A stretch of 64,000 nucleotides of DNA, taken from assembly GCA_022496805.1 (NCBI GenBank), contig CM040101.1, forward strand, positions 4,032,501 to 4,096,500, written 5' to 3'. The stretch comes from Pohlia nutans (Eukaryota > Streptophyta > Bryopsida > Bryales > Mniaceae). The position numbers and the translations under genes are program-made. Positions 1 through 12,500 of the stretch are shown here, in pieces (position 1 is the first letter of the stretch; each line of letters starts with the position of its first letter). The notes under the pieces are model-generated. The model was not told the origin of the DNA. It worked only from the letters and a program-made list of their open reading frames with translations, and searched no databases.

Positions 1-18
1 TGGTCCTTTAGGGGTTAA
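1..18. mobile_element. Right end of a piggyBac-like MITE (family E), cut by the window edge
   Basis: The window opens with TGGTCCTTTAGGGGTTAA, ending in TTAA at 15-18. It matches the right termini of the complete family E elements at 46204-46442 and 50947-51166 (TTGGTCCTTAAGGG...). Only the terminus is inside the window, so the length is unknown. Confidence 0.6.
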
Positions 19-426
19 ACACAACAGACTTTGGCGGTCATTTTGGCATAGTAGAGTATTTTTTTTCAAAAAACTCTAAAACACAAAAAGTTGAAAAATG
101 AAATTAACTGTTACCTCCAAAAATCTGTTTGAGAATTTAAGTTTCCTATCAAAAGTTATGGATAAAGTTTAGAGAGGGGTTGGAAGAGACTTTGGCATTT
201 ACAAACATTCCCTCTGAATTTTGTACATAACTTTGAATTGGAAACTCAAAATCTCAAACGGATTTTTGGAGGTGAAATTTAGTTTCATTTATTAACTTTT
301 TGTAGTTCAAAGTTTAAAAAAAGAAGTTAATCTATTATGCAAAAATGGCACCTAAAGTCTGCTGAGTTTAAAAAACACCAATTTGTAAATGAATAATTAA
401 GGAAAAAAACTATAGTTTTGTACATT

Positions 427-785
427 GAAATTTAATGGTGGTTTAGTGGTTGGAGACAAGTGCTCTTGGGTATGAGGTCTCAGGTTTGAACCTGGTGGGC
501 AACCATCGGTTATTCATGTAGCTGCTCGAAAATTTCGGGTAGCCATAAAATATTATTTTAGCTGCTCAAAATTTCTGGACAGCGAGAAAAAGTTAGTTTG
601 GCTGCCCAAACTTTCCGGGCAGCAAAAAAAATTATTTTTTAATATTTTGATATTTTTTGAATTTTTCCAAAACAACAAAAAAATCAACAGTTTTCAGTTG
701 AATTTTGACCAAGACAACACGATCAAAACAACAAGTGCAAACAACATTTTTTTGTTGTTTTGATTGCACATTTTTCTACTAGTGA
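427..785. mobile_element. 3' terminal part of a CACTA-type transposon with tRNA-like module and GGGCAGC repeats
   Basis: It ends at 773-785 with TTTTTCTACTAGTG, the inverted form of a CACTAGTAGAAAA terminus typical of CACTA (EnSpm) elements. Upstream, 480-625 carries several GGGCAGC/GCTGCCC motifs, including a hairpin at 602-623 (GCTGCCC, nine-base loop, GGGCAGC). Before these lies a tRNA-promoter-like stretch at 432-500 with a B-box-like GGTTTGAACC. The order tRNA-like block, GGGCAGC repeats, ACAACA-rich tail, CTAGTAGTG-type end is the same as in the complete element at 22438-24303. The 5' end is not identified, and bases 19-426 are AT-rich with no gene. Confidence 0.6.
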
Positions 786-1204
786 TAGTCTAAACAAAAT
801 CATGTCCTCTTCAAAAATGGACTCATCAAGGACACACACAAACAAAGAATTTTGTGTCCACGCAACATACACACTTACAATTTAGAGTTCAAAACAAACA
901 TATACATATAAAATTAAAAAAAGAAATTTCTTCAAAGGGGAGAACATCATTAGTTTCTCCCAATAGTAAATTTTTTTAACAACACTAACACAATGTTGAG
1001 ATGTTTGTCTTTGAAAATTTCTCCTCGGTGGAGTTTAACTCGCATTGACATGATTCAAATGGGGTTGGAAATTAGACTTGATTTCCTATTTGATTTTTAT
1101 TTGATTTGATTTTAAAATTTTATTTTATTTTAATAAATATATGCTTTTCATCCTTGGGAGTCCGTAAAAAACGGGTAGCGACCATAAAATGATCGTTGGA
1201 TCAC
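786..1204. other. AT-rich spacer
   Basis: No gene, RNA or clear repeat is recognised. It is AT-rich sequence between the CACTA terminus and the tandem repeat array. Confidence 0.5.
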
Positions 1205-2400
1205 TTTAGGGATTAAAGTAATGGTCAAAGTCATATGATACAGTCTCAAAGACTTACATTCTTGAAAATAAAAAAATTCTAGGAACAAGAGTGTCATAAT
1301 TAAAAAATAAATTAAAGTCATTTCACTTCCTAGCGTAATTAATTTTTGAGTGTCATGATTTTCAAGAATTGTTTTACCAAATCTAGTTAAACCTATTAAT
1401 TTCGACAAGAAAAACCGACTTCCTAGTTATGTGTTCGTTTCTATTGAAATTAAAATTCAATAAAGAATTCTAAGATCAAATGTTCTATCGTTGCGTTTGG
1501 TCTCTTAAGAAAAGACCAAACAATGAAATATAGGATATAGAATATTATTAGGGCATTCTTATGCAATCTTGTATACACTTTAGGTTTCTTTTAACATCCC
1601 AATGTAATCCTATATACACTTTAGGATTCTCTTAAAGCTTATTTTTTTCTCTCATAACATTGGTGAATATATTATTGTTTTTAAGCTTGTTATCTGTTTA
1701 AACTAGCTATCATTTACCCTTTCCCTTTCCTTTTCAATCTAGTCTTTTCCGTTCAAGTCCAATCGAGTTCTTTCCTTTACTTTCATTTCCTTTCATTTGT
1801 TTTCTTTTCTGTTCACCCTAGTCCTTTCTTTTTAGCTCTAGTCTCGTTTAATTCTTTCCTTTCACGTCTAGTCTAGTCCATTTACGCCTAATATAATCAA
1901 GTCTAATTAGATCTAGTTATGTGAGGTCTAGTTTAGTCAGGTCAAGTCTATTCTAGTCAGGTTAGGACTAGTCAGTTCTAAGTGCGGTCTAGTTTAGTCA
2001 GGTCTAGTCTTGTCATGTCGTCAGTGTCCTTTCTTTTCAATCCTTTTCTTTCATTTCATTTCATAATGTAATTAGATTTAAATGTTGCGATCTTCAAGAC
2101 TCTTTTTACCAATTCTAGTTAATAAATTTATTTCCTACAAGAAAATCCAACCTAGAGTACTAGATATGTGTTAGATTTCACTTAAATTAAAATCAACAAA
2201 GAATTCTAAGAGCAAACATTCCATCCATGCATGGGGTCTTGAAAAAAAGACCAAGGGATGAAATATAGAGGATATGGAATATTATTAGGGCATCCTTATA
2301 TAATCCCGTACACACTTTAGGTTTCTTTTAAGGTATGTATTTTTCTCTCATAACATTGGTGAACATATTATTGTTTTTAGGCTCGTTATCTGTAATCTGT

Positions 2401-2991
2401 TTAACCCCTAACTGCCCATGCATCCATTTTTTGGACGATGTACAGATTTCATCCAATTTTTCTCATATGTCATGCATTTTTTGTAGTGTGGATTTTTTAC
2501 TATACATTTTATAAGAAGTTAGTTTCATGCATGTGTGATCCGATTAGAAAGGGGATAATTTGTGATATTTTTATGCCTCATTTCATGTTGCAATGATTCA
2601 CCAAAAATTTCTAAAATCTTTAGTTCAAAAGTGTTCAAAAGTGCTTTTGAAAAGGTCAACTCATAGAATCAGGCAACCAAAAAATCTCCAAAAATCACAA
2701 CACGTGGAGTATTACATTTCAACCCATCATAACAAATTTCATCTACAAATTGTCAGTAACTTATTTGTAATTGAATTACAAAATAATTTTGAATTTTAAG
2801 TTTTGGAATTTATATAAAAATATTGCTGATAGCAATTATAGATCTAATTGAATGAATAGAATCTAAAATTCACAATGAACAACTTTTATTCATACATCGA
2901 GTTCAAAATATCCAGGCTCTTAGTTGCATTTTATGATGCATCTTTGCAAAACTACCATATTTGGAGAGCGCTATGGGCATTTAGGGGTTAA
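2401..2991. mobile_element. piggyBac-like MITE, family A (591 bp)
   Basis: Starts TTAACCCCTAACTGCCCATG and ends with the inverted match CTATGGGCATTTAGGGGTTAA (last base A at 2991). It is flanked by TTAA on both sides. It sits inside the 720-bp tandem array, and the sister unit at 1690-1730 has the same site with a single TTAA and no insert. Its interior matches 18730-19319 and 39942-40522. It has no coding capacity. Confidence 0.85.
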
Positions 2992-3295
2992 GCTAGTTAT
3001 CTTTTACCCTTTCCCTTTCCTTTTCGGTCCAATATTTTCCGTTCATGTCCAATCGAGTTCTTTCCTTACTTTCATTCCCATTTATTTGTTTTCCTTTCTG
3101 TTCACTCTAGTCTTTTTCTTTTAACTCTAGTCTAGTCTAAATTTCTCATCTCACGTCTAGTTTATATCTTTCCTTTCACGTCGAGTACATTCCTTTCACG
3201 CTTAGTTTCATCAGCTTTAGTCGATCTAGTTATGTGAGGTTAAGTCTAGTCAGGTCAAGTCTATTTTAGTCAGATTAGGTCTAGTCAGCTCTAGG

Positions 3296-5711
3296 TTGCA
3301 AACTCTTAAAATAAACGCCAGATGGCAAGAAATGATTGGAAGCAAACAAACTCCCAAAGGCTGAAGGTTTGAAGGCAAGGGGGAAAGCACCTAGAAGGTT
3401 GGGAGGAAAACACCAAGAGCCGGAGAGAGCCATAAAGAACGCCAAAGGCAAGAGTGAGCAAGGGACTGGAAAAAGAACTCGGGAAACATGACGCCGAGAG
3501 GGCAGAGGTGATCAAAGCAAAAGTACTAAGACAAACTGACACGAAAGAGGACTGGGTCAAGAAGAAACAAACTAGTCTTCATTCAAAACCTTGTCCGCCA
3601 ACCCTAAGAGAATTTGGTATAGAATGTTGTCGGAGAGGGCTTCCATGCTAGATTGGGGCTCTAGGACCGGAGCAGTCTGAGGAGAGAGGCTCGATGTCAC
3701 ACCAGTCAGGGGTCCTTGGAAAGCACAAAGAGGGACAGGGAGGGATACTGAGGCAATGGAGTTGCTGCAACACTGATCTGGGGGGCTTGAAGAAGAATTG
3801 GGGCCACCGGAGTTGAGAGCTTGATCAGGCCAGCCTGGTACAGAAGGGATGGGCCTGTTCTGGCTAAGAAGATGCCTACAACAAGAAGCCAGATGCTTGG
3901 GAACGAAATACTGGTGGGGGATGTAATTCCACCTCGGCGGATCTTGTGTGGAGTCACAAAATGGAGAACTCCAAACCATCTTGAATGTGTGCTTTTTCGT
4001 TGCCATATTGGTTGGAAATTTCTCGATGTTGCTCCAAGTTGCAATGCTAACATGAACTGTGGTCCTCCAGGCCCTGTTGAGAGCGACGCCTAGGTGATGA
4101 GCGACATCCCTGTGGACGTACCCACATCTCTGACACCATAAGTACCATAGGAGAGTGCATATGAGGATGTCCCATGGAGTCTCCAAGTTTACCTTGCATT
4201 TGCTCCCTAACTTCCAAGATTGGAGGGGGAGAATCCATGACTCTAGGATGACGTCCTCCCAAGAATCCTGGAGAGTGAATTTGCCAAATCGTGTGCGAAG
4301 GTCGTTGAAGCAGCTCCATGCCTCCTGAACCACCGTGCATTCAAAGAATGCGTGGTTTTGGGACTCCTCTAGGAAGTCATCGCATAGAGAGCATCTATCC
4401 AAGAGCCCAATCTTGCGAAGCTAGGAGCCAACCGGCAATCCCTCTGAAAGTGCCAGCCAGAAGAAAGTGCAGATTTTTTGAGACACCCATTGGTGCCAGA
4501 TCTTGTTGTAGAGATCCGCCCTCCACTTTGGCGTCGGTGAATCTTTGGGCTCTGAGAGTGGTATCAAATAAGGTTGGGGTGCCTTGTGCTCCGATTCCAA
4601 TCTTGTAACCCAACTTCGTCGTATAACTGAAGAAGTGAGAGGTCTTGTTTTTGGGAAGTGTCCACGACCATTCAACTAAGTCCCAAGTGAGCGATGAGAT
4701 TACGTAACTCCTGCGTTGTAGATTCAAGAAGAGTTGCCAATCTCTAGTTCAGATGGACGGAGAAAGAGGATTTCTCCATGCTTTCCGTTCCTTGTGTGAA
4801 CTCGGACCTCAAATAATTGTATAGGAGGCAACTGGAAGAGTTGGGCTTGGATCGGATTCAGCTGGCCAGTTTCCTCAGGCGTGAAAGAGATCACCCATGG
4901 ATTGGGTAAAACTGGCTTGATGACGAGGAAGACCTTTGGGGACCTGCTGGGTTCGTTGTGCGTGAACCAATCTCCCTTTTGCACGAGCCTCCCTTGGGAA
5001 GGTGGCCAGGATACACTGCAGTAAATAATTCCGCAAAGGGAATAATATCTTCCACGAGCCGGTGATGGATTGTAGAGACCGGAATGACATCTAGTCATTG
5101 CCAGTAGCATCCCAGATGTCCCAAATGGTTTGAAGCCCTTTCGATGCCTAATTAACGAATCTTGAGCCCGGTTCGTTGCCACAAGGGATACCTTGGTCGT
5201 TAACAATCCATGGGTTGTCAAAAAGAGGTTATGTGAGCATTTCTTCACGTGTCAAAGGCAGAAAATGTTGAATGCCAACCCGTACCGCTGTCCCTGCTTC
5301 CCATACTGCGCCCCAAAGAGCGGTGCCAGAATGAGTGATCTTCTTGGCTGTCATAAGCCAATCATGGCTTCTAGGCCATTGTGCTACTCCATGAGGCCTG
5401 AGGCTGCGAACACGGTGTTGGAGGAGGATGCGCCACAATTCCTCTCTAGGTAGCAGACCACGGACCATGAACTTGGAGAGGAGAGCTTGTGTCTGTAGGA
5501 TGGGGTCGATGATTTTTATGCTTCCATAGGTGACAGGAGGAATTGCCACTGCCCACGCTACCTTGGCCCTGGTGCGGCCTTCACCGTTACCTGACTAGAG
5601 GAAGTCCCTCACTATGCCTCTGACTTGTCTGAGAGTCTTCATGCCATGGTCGCAAGCAGATGCCAAAGTGAAGCGAAGATGACCTTATTTGAGACTAAGA
5701 GTCTGCCTGCC
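3296..5711 (-). pseudogene. 5'-truncated, decayed LINE (non-LTR retrotransposon) fragment
   Basis: Read on the minus strand, disrupted frames give the C-terminal part of a plant-type non-LTR reverse transcriptase. Near 5.6-5.2 kb is a degenerate DFL.SGN..GRTRAKVAW region followed by IPPVTYGSIKIIDP. Then comes a zinc-binding (zf-RVT) region near 4.55-4.3 kb, with FWLALSEGLP followed by CSLCDDFLEESQNHAFFEC (C-x2-C...H-x4-C). A Pro/Ser-rich tail ends at a stop at 3572. Frame changes and at least one stop show it is dead. It is flanked by a 15-bp direct repeat differing at one base (3281-3295 and 5712-5726), as expected for a target-site duplication. It lies inside the 720-bp tandem repeat. Confidence 0.8.
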
Positions 5712-6840
5712 CTAGTCAGCTCTCGGTGTGGTCTAGTCTAGTCAGATCTAGTCTTATCATGTCGTGTCGTTTCTTTTCAATCCTTTTCTTTCATTTCATT
5801 TCATAATGTAATTAGATTTAAGTGTTGCAATCTTCAAGACACTTTTTACCAATTCTAGTTAAAAAGTTTATTTCCTACAAGAAAATCCAACCTAGAGTAC
5901 TAGATATGTGTTAGATTTTACTTAAATTAAAATCAACAAAGAATTCTAAAAGCAAACATTCCATCGATGTATGGGTCTTGAAGAAAGGACTAAGGGATGA
6001 AATATAGAGGATATGAAATATTATTAGGGCATCTTTATATAATCCCGTACACACTTTAGGTCTCTTGTAAGATGTTTTTTTTTCTCATAACATTGGTGAA
6101 TATATTATTGTTTTTAGGCTCGTTATCCTATCTTTTACCCTTTCCCTTTCAATCTAGTCTTTCCCGTTCAAGTCCAATCGAGTTCTTTCTTTACTTTCAA
6201 TTCCTTTCATTTGCTTTCCTTTCTATTCACCCTAGTCCTTTCTTTTTAACTCTAGTCTAGTCTAAATCTCTCCTTTCACGTCTAGTTTAGATCTTTCCTT
6301 TCATGTCTAGTCGATTTGAGTACATTCCATTCATGACTAGTTTAATCAAATTTAGTCAAATCTAGTTATGAGAGGTCAAATCTAGTCAAGACAGATCTAT
6401 TCTAGTCAGGTTGGGTCTAGTCAGCTCCAGGTGTGGTCTAGTCTAGTAAGGTCTAGACTTGTCATGTCGTGTCCTTTCCCATCAATCCATTTCTTTCATT
6501 TCATTTCATAAAGTAATTAGATTTTAAGTGTTGCGATTTTCAAGACTCTTTTTACCAATTCTAGTTAATTATTTTATTTCCTACAAGAAAAATTGACCTA
6601 AAGTACTAGTTATGTGTTAGTTTTCACTTATATTAAAATTCAACAAAGAATTCTAAATGCAAACATTCTATTGCTGCATGGGGTCTTGAAAAGAAGACCA
6701 AGGGATGAAATATATAGGATATAGAATATTATTAGGACATGCTTATGTAATCCCGTACACACTTTAGGTTTCTTTTAAGTTATATTTTTTTTCTCTCATA
6801 ACATTGGTGTGACCCATTCAATCATTGTTTTTAGCTAGTT

Positions 6841-7169
6841 ATTTGTTTGTATTGAAGTTTCTCTTAAGTTTTCTTTTTTGGCTTATCACATTGATTAGGT
6901 GAACATATAACTCTTTCTGGACTACCTACTTGTTTTCATTGAGGTTGCTCTTAATATTTTATCACATATATGGCCTTCCACTAAAAAGCAAGCACAATAA
7001 AGTGTATCAGAAAAGTGGGATGCTAAAATTTAAAAAATGGCCCATGCCTTAAAAACACCAAAAGTGACGTGATTTTTTATTAGTTTTTTTTGCATATGTT
7101 TAGGTTCCTAACATGCATAGGCATCAAAGGAATGTTTTTTTAGCCCAAAAAGCATACAACCAATAGGGT
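6841..7169. other. AT-rich spacer without recognised feature
   Basis: No gene or repeat boundary is recognised between the tandem array and the dispersed repeat that begins near 7170. Confidence 0.4.
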
Positions 7170-7395
7170 TACCATGGCATCGAAGTGAATCATAGTAACG
7201 TGTAGGTTTCTTGTTTTTCTAATAAAACTGGAGCAAATTCACATGACAATCTAGTCTAACATTTTTGGGAGGCCCTAACTTCACATGTATTAGTCACAAA
7301 AATGACTTGTCACATGTGTATTGCTTGAAACAATAATATCGTCATATTATAGAATCTCATGTTAATATGGAAGGTACATTGTACATATATCAGTT
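7170..7395. repeat. Dispersed repeat R, first copy
   Basis: The block from GTGAATCATAGTAA through TGGGAGGCCCTAA, TGACTTGTCACATGTG and TCGTCATATTATAGA recurs at 30740-30965 and in part at 57930-58900. At 30965 the repeat continues directly into sequence that here lies at 8640-8800, so this copy carries about 1.25 kb of extra DNA or the other copy has a deletion. Confidence 0.7.
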
Positions 7396-7799
7396 CATTA
7401 TGGGATACAATTTGTTACATTTACTAAATCATAATCCCATAAATTAAAAAATGGAAAAATTGGAAATGAAAAGAAAAAAGAAAAATAATGCATTTTTAGC
7501 TCTAGTTTTTGGGGAGCTTTTTTCAATTATGTTGAGTAAGAAAATGGGTTTTGCTCTTACCAAAACGAAACTTTTTGTTGTCTCCATAGAGCGTATGAAT
7601 TCCCTGGAATGTACATGAACTAGGAGCAATAATAAAGAGGTAAAAATAGGTATTATAGTACCATGAGGAAAAGGAGCACCTGTGGGAACATCTCTACTTA
7701 CCAACCATTGAAATAGTATGTGTGTTGCCATACCACGAAGCACAACTATAAACATAAGAAAAAGAAAAAAAATTCTGTAGTTAGACCATCTGCTCTATT

Positions 7800-8138
7800 C
7801 ACTACTAGAGAAATGGGGTTCCTAACCCGCACAGAATCAACAGAAATTCTGTTGGTTTTGTGCGGGTTAGGAACATTTGATTCCGGATCACAATGAACAG
7901 AAAATGCAGTTTGATTTTTGGTAGTAGCACATAACGCAACATATAGTTATTATGTAATCGAAGCCACTATATTGAAATGGCCATGCACGCTAAACAACGA
8001 GAAAACTTGTTGGTTCCAAGAGAAAACTTGTTGGTTCTGTGCTGCTTCATTTGGCTTTGCTACGTTAAACCCATTCTCTGTTGGTTCCAACAGATGTGTC
8101 TTGGTTTTGTCTTGGTTTTTACGCACTCTCTAGTAGTG
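7800..8138. mobile_element. Short CACTA-type MITE (339 bp) with ATT target duplication
   Basis: Begins CACTACTAGAGA at 7800 and ends with TCTCTAGTAGTG at 8138, a perfect 12-bp terminal inverted repeat. It is flanked by the 3-bp direct repeat ATT (7797-7799 and 8139-8141), the hallmark of CACTA elements. Inside, 7818-7874 is a near-perfect palindrome, and 8079-8096 (TCTGTTGG...CCAACAGA) is another. No transposase is encoded. Confidence 0.85.
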
Positions 8139-9289
8139 ATTTCTTTTTAGGATTTTTCTTTTCTGTCTTTGCATAACAAATGATTTCACCGTGTGGATTC
8201 GAAATGTTGCTAGCTTTTTGTCTCTCTAGCCCGAGAAAAAGAGTTTTTTTATTTATGTATTTTACTTGCTTTATATACAATTAGTTTGTCATGGCCTTCT
8301 TTGTCCTCCATCAGCTTTTATAAACGAGTAAATTTACGCAAGTGCACGAATAGAGTGCTTCGCTGCGAATACCATAAGATCGTGCAAAAAACCACATAAT
8401 TGCCGATGTTAAAAACCACATTGCCGAAGCCATAGACCAAGTTGTTGAAGCCGGAAACGACATTGCAAATGGTTATTGTCATTTGTTATGGCACTGCTAT
8501 CTTTGATCATGGCAACGTGGTTTTCGGCTTCGGCAACATTGGGGGCAACTTTGTCTTTGGTTGTGGCTACATAGTCTCTAGCTTCGGCAATGTGGTGTTC
8601 GGCTTCATGATTTAGTAAATGTACCAAATTGTATTCTATAACCAACCCAAATCATGAGACAAGGAAAGAAGCATAGAAGATACCGCAGTAAAAGCATATA
8701 GTGTGGTCATAATTATGTAGTTCATTCGTCGTTACTATGTTTCCCGTTCCAAATTATGTCAAGTCCTGAAGTCCTTTCTTATTTTAATGATGCATCCTAT
8801 AGTTCCTATACAATAGAAGAAAATCCCTTTTACCTTGAAATATTATACAACTAAAAAATGGTCGCATTCAAATGCTAAATTCAGTCATGTTCCATTACAT
8901 TTCTCAAAACAAAAATTCAAGTACACAATTGTCTGCAAAATAAAAGCTCCGATAACAAAAGCTCCGATAAGATAAGCCTATTTGCAAAATGAGCCGAAGG
9001 GAGGACACTTTATACTTCAATGCCCAAACCACGTGATTTCCAATAAAATCTATCACTAGGTAACAAATAGAGAATTTTTTGTCAAAAAATTCTCATTTCT
9101 TTAACTTGTAGATTTAGGGTATATTTATCACACACCGGAAAGACAAGAACAAATTTGACAATCTCTATTTTCCACAAAATTTATCGTTTCCAACTTGAAA
9201 GACAAAAATTCAATAAGAAAAATTACTAAAAAATCATGTTGAAGAATACAATTCCCAAAAATTCACAAAATAAGCCTTCAATGTTTTTA
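8139..9289. other. Intergenic, includes a dispersed repeat segment at about 8640-8800
   Basis: The segment 8640-8800 (CCCAAATCATGA... to AGTCCTGAAGTCCTTTC) matches 30965-31105. A stretch at 8405-8600 has several GCCGAAG/CTTCGGC-like repeats. No gene is recognised. Confidence 0.5.
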
Positions 9290-9620
9290 TAATCTTGGTA
9301 AAAAATTCATGTCATCTATACATTAAGATAGGTTGTTTGCTTGTTTTGTTTGGTTTTGTTACGTTGAGATCTCCCCAACCGTGCACCCTCCAATCACGTT
9401 CTTGGTCTTGTCAAAAAGCTCTCAACGAGGAGGGGTGCATGGAGTTTGTTTTGTTGCGTTTGGAACAATATTGTAAAAGTTGAGGATTTTTAATTGAATT
9501 TCGCCACAATAAATTGAATTAAATTATAAAAAATGGAATATGGGGGTTCTTGGTGTTGTTTTTGGCATCGTCAAAAAGCTCTCAATGAGTGGGGGTGCAC
9601 CAAAGTTGTTTCGTAGCTTC
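9290..9620. repeat. Dispersed low-copy repeat, internally duplicated
   Basis: The block GGTTGTTTG...GTTACGTTGAGATC...AAAAAGCTCTC is present here and at 60336-60545. Its second half recurs locally (CGTCAAAAAGCTCTCAA near 9415 and 9570). Function is unknown, and no convincing open frame exists. Confidence 0.6.
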
Positions 9621-11967
9621 TGGACTTATAATGAAAAAGTTGTGCATTTTCAATCGAATTTCGTCACCATAAATTGAATTGAATTATAGATAAAGCAAAA
9701 GAAAATGCAAAAGAAGTACATGGAACACAGGGAACATGGGAAGCACGAGAATGCACGGAAATACAAGGATCATGGAGAACATCTGGGCCAATGGCACTAG
9801 TTTTAAGGATTTGGTAATATATAATATAGGGCAAAGAAAATTTGAATGCACATAGTTTTCAAAACATTTAGAAGTGTCCTACCCTTGAAAATGAGCTTAG
9901 GCATCTTGGAGTTTCTATAAAAAAATAAAAGGCTGAAAGGTAGCCAATATCTTGAACAGGTTTTGTGTCTTTCCTAGTCTTTCCTAGATATTTTCACAAT
10001 CTTGCTTAGTTTGAGTGCTTGTCAACTTTGAACAAGGATCTTAGATTGTGTGATGATCAAATTCATTTGAATTTGGTTTCAATGGGTAGACACAAACTAC
10101 ATTTATCAATTTACCAAAAAGAACTTCAAAAAAAACTTTTCGGGATACCATTGCATGTAAATTATCACTAGAGTTTTTTTAGAAAAAAATTGTAGTGTTG
10201 GTTGTTTTCATATTCACCAAAATAAAATCCAAGGTGATCTATTTCTGAAAATTTGCAAATGTAGGCATACTTAGGTACACAAGGATTCAAAAATGCCAAC
10301 TTGTTCAAATTGCACAACCTTTCAAACTTTTTCAATTAGCTAGTCAAAGTGAACTTTTGTCTGGATTTAGCAAATCAGTGCCTTTTCCTTCATGAAACTT
10401 CAATTTTTTTGTATCCAAACAATAGAATTTTTTGTAAATTCACTAGTTTATCCTCCAAGTTATATTTAAAAGATTCTATAGCCAAGATTTTGAATTCTAC
10501 TTTTGTTTTTACCCTACAAGATCCAAAACTTCCGTTGTAAAATTGGATCCCAAAACTGCTGAAAATAGGTTCAACTCTTAAGGGATAATACAAAAGACCA
10601 TAAACGAGTCATTGGAAAAAGTTTAGAAGCAAAAAAAGGCCGCGAGTAGGTGCAGTAGTTGCATGCAAAAGAAAATTAAAAAAATTAAAAAATGTCAAAT
10701 ATTACCTCGCCAAAATTCGAGTTTTTTTGCTAATAATATATATAATTAAAAAAATTAAATTATTTGCATAGAATTGCTATACCAACTCACTGCCAATTTC
10801 TGCCTTGGAATTTTTTCTAATGGATTTTTAAAATCTTCAACAAACCGGAAGGTGCACTCTACATTATTTTGAGAATCATGAGCATTCATGACCACTCTAA
10901 AAGCCCCATGTATTTGAGGGGTAATATGTTTAGAAATCTTTTTATACATATTTATCATGTCACGAATATATGTTTAATGCAAATAAAACGTTAATATTTT
11001 CAGCTTTAAATATGTTTATTGTATGTATATGTCATATGGCAATGTTCAAATTAATACCCAATTTGTGCACTCATGTATACTTGTACATGTCTTGTGCTAT
11101 GCACTATATGGGTCAATGAGAGGGTCTCGAGGCTACAGTCATGAGGGTGAAGGTGCATTATTGGCTAATATTTTGTTGTTGAGGTAAGGCACATTTGGCT
11201 ACATCTTAGCATTAAAGTACATTGTATTTACTAAGTCCCCGATTAAGTCATGACCATCACTTTATAAATTATGGGCTAATCTTGCCAGCAAGCCCTACTT
11301 TATAATGCATTGTATATGTTTCAAGGTGCCCAGAGTGCATGCGGCTCTAGTCCAAACTCTAATTTGATCATCTTGCGATTGACTTGCCCTAAAACCACAT
11401 AGTTATGTGACACAGGCTACTTCCAATTTATGAACGTGATAGTCTAGCTAAAAACTTGTTGCCCACCAATATATATTCATTCAAGCTCAAACTACGAGCC
11501 GTTGTTCAATGCTGTAAACTTGACTACCAAGACTTTCACGCTACACTGATTCTGGTTAGAATTTTCAATTTGTATTTTTTTAAATTTCTTTTGTTCAAAT
11601 TAACCAGACACTTCAACATGTAGCAATCAGGCTATTTGTAGCTCAAAAAATCACTGCCAAGAACATCACTCATGTTCTAACAACCTGACACAAGTGCAGG
11701 AAAACCCAATCAACCAATCTTTGTACCCATTTGTACAAGGTTTTTTATTCTAGGATTTTTAGAACCAGTTTGCTACCAAATTCCACTGGGAAAATCAATA
11801 TAGGGGAACGTAAAAAGAAAAATGTCGCCTCATATAGTTACCTAGGCAGTGGCACGCGACGGTTGCATGTCAAGTTGGGACTTTGAATGCCACATGCACT
11901 GGATGAAAAGGCCAAGATGTTGAATGAAAAACACAGGATGTATAAAGGGTTTCGTGAAAGGCTAGTA
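9621..11967. other. Long AT-rich intergenic stretch
   Basis: Nothing is recognised beyond simple repeats. A few short open frames of 60-67 codons have no recognisable motif and low-complexity composition. Confidence 0.5.
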
Positions 11968-12500
11968 TTAACCCCTAAATGCCCAGGGCATTCACAGAAA
12001 AGTCAAACAACACTTTCATATGGGGTTTGTTCATCAATAGCTTTTCAGATATTTTTTGAAATATTTTTAATAAATGTAAACATATGTTTCCTATTGGTCC
12101 TTAATTTTTCAATTTTTTTAAATGCGTTATAAATATAATATGATTTTTGAAGTAAAATACACAAAGAAATTCATATAAATTACAAAATTGTTCCAAACAA
12201 CCAGAAAAAATTATAAAAGGTTCAAATTACAATAAAGAACCATATAGGAAAATTCAATTCAAATTGTATTTTCTAAATTTGGAAATTTAATAATGATATA
12301 TGCTTCGTAGTGTAGTTTGAATTATGACCTCTTCACATTGCAAGTGCAATAAAATACTTAATATTATGATTTTTTCAGATTTTCAAGATGAAGTAGAAAC
12401 TAGGCTTAATAAGCTTCAATTTCTTAGTTGAACTTGAAAGCAAAAATAATCATTTTTAAGGTTGAAATTTCATTTGGATGCTTCGGCATTTAGGGGTTAA
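11968..12500. mobile_element. piggyBac-like MITE, family H (533 bp)
   Basis: Begins TTAACCCCTAAATGCCCAGG and ends CTTCGGCATTTAGGGGTTAA, an inverted match over about 16 bp. Both sides carry TTAA (11968-11971, 12497-12500). The AT-rich interior has no coding capacity and does not align by eye with families A-G. Confidence 0.8.

Larger units (their letters stand above)
1205..6840. repeat. Tandem array of about 720-bp repeat units with nested insertions
   Basis: Recurring landmarks define about four units. The motif around ATAACATTGGTGAA followed by TATTATTGTTTTTA recurs near 1655, 2349, 6086 and 6808. Once the 587-bp MITE insertion and the 2.4-kb LINE insertion are subtracted, the spacings are about 694, 740 and 722 bp. 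Each unit has a TCTAGTCAGGTC/CCTTTCCTTTC pyrimidine-rich part, an ATTCTAGTTAA part and a conserved GGGCAT...CACTTTAGGTTTCTTTTAA part. The leading segment, 1205-1440, also matches 33650-33900. Short open frames here have no recognisable product. Confidence 0.75.
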
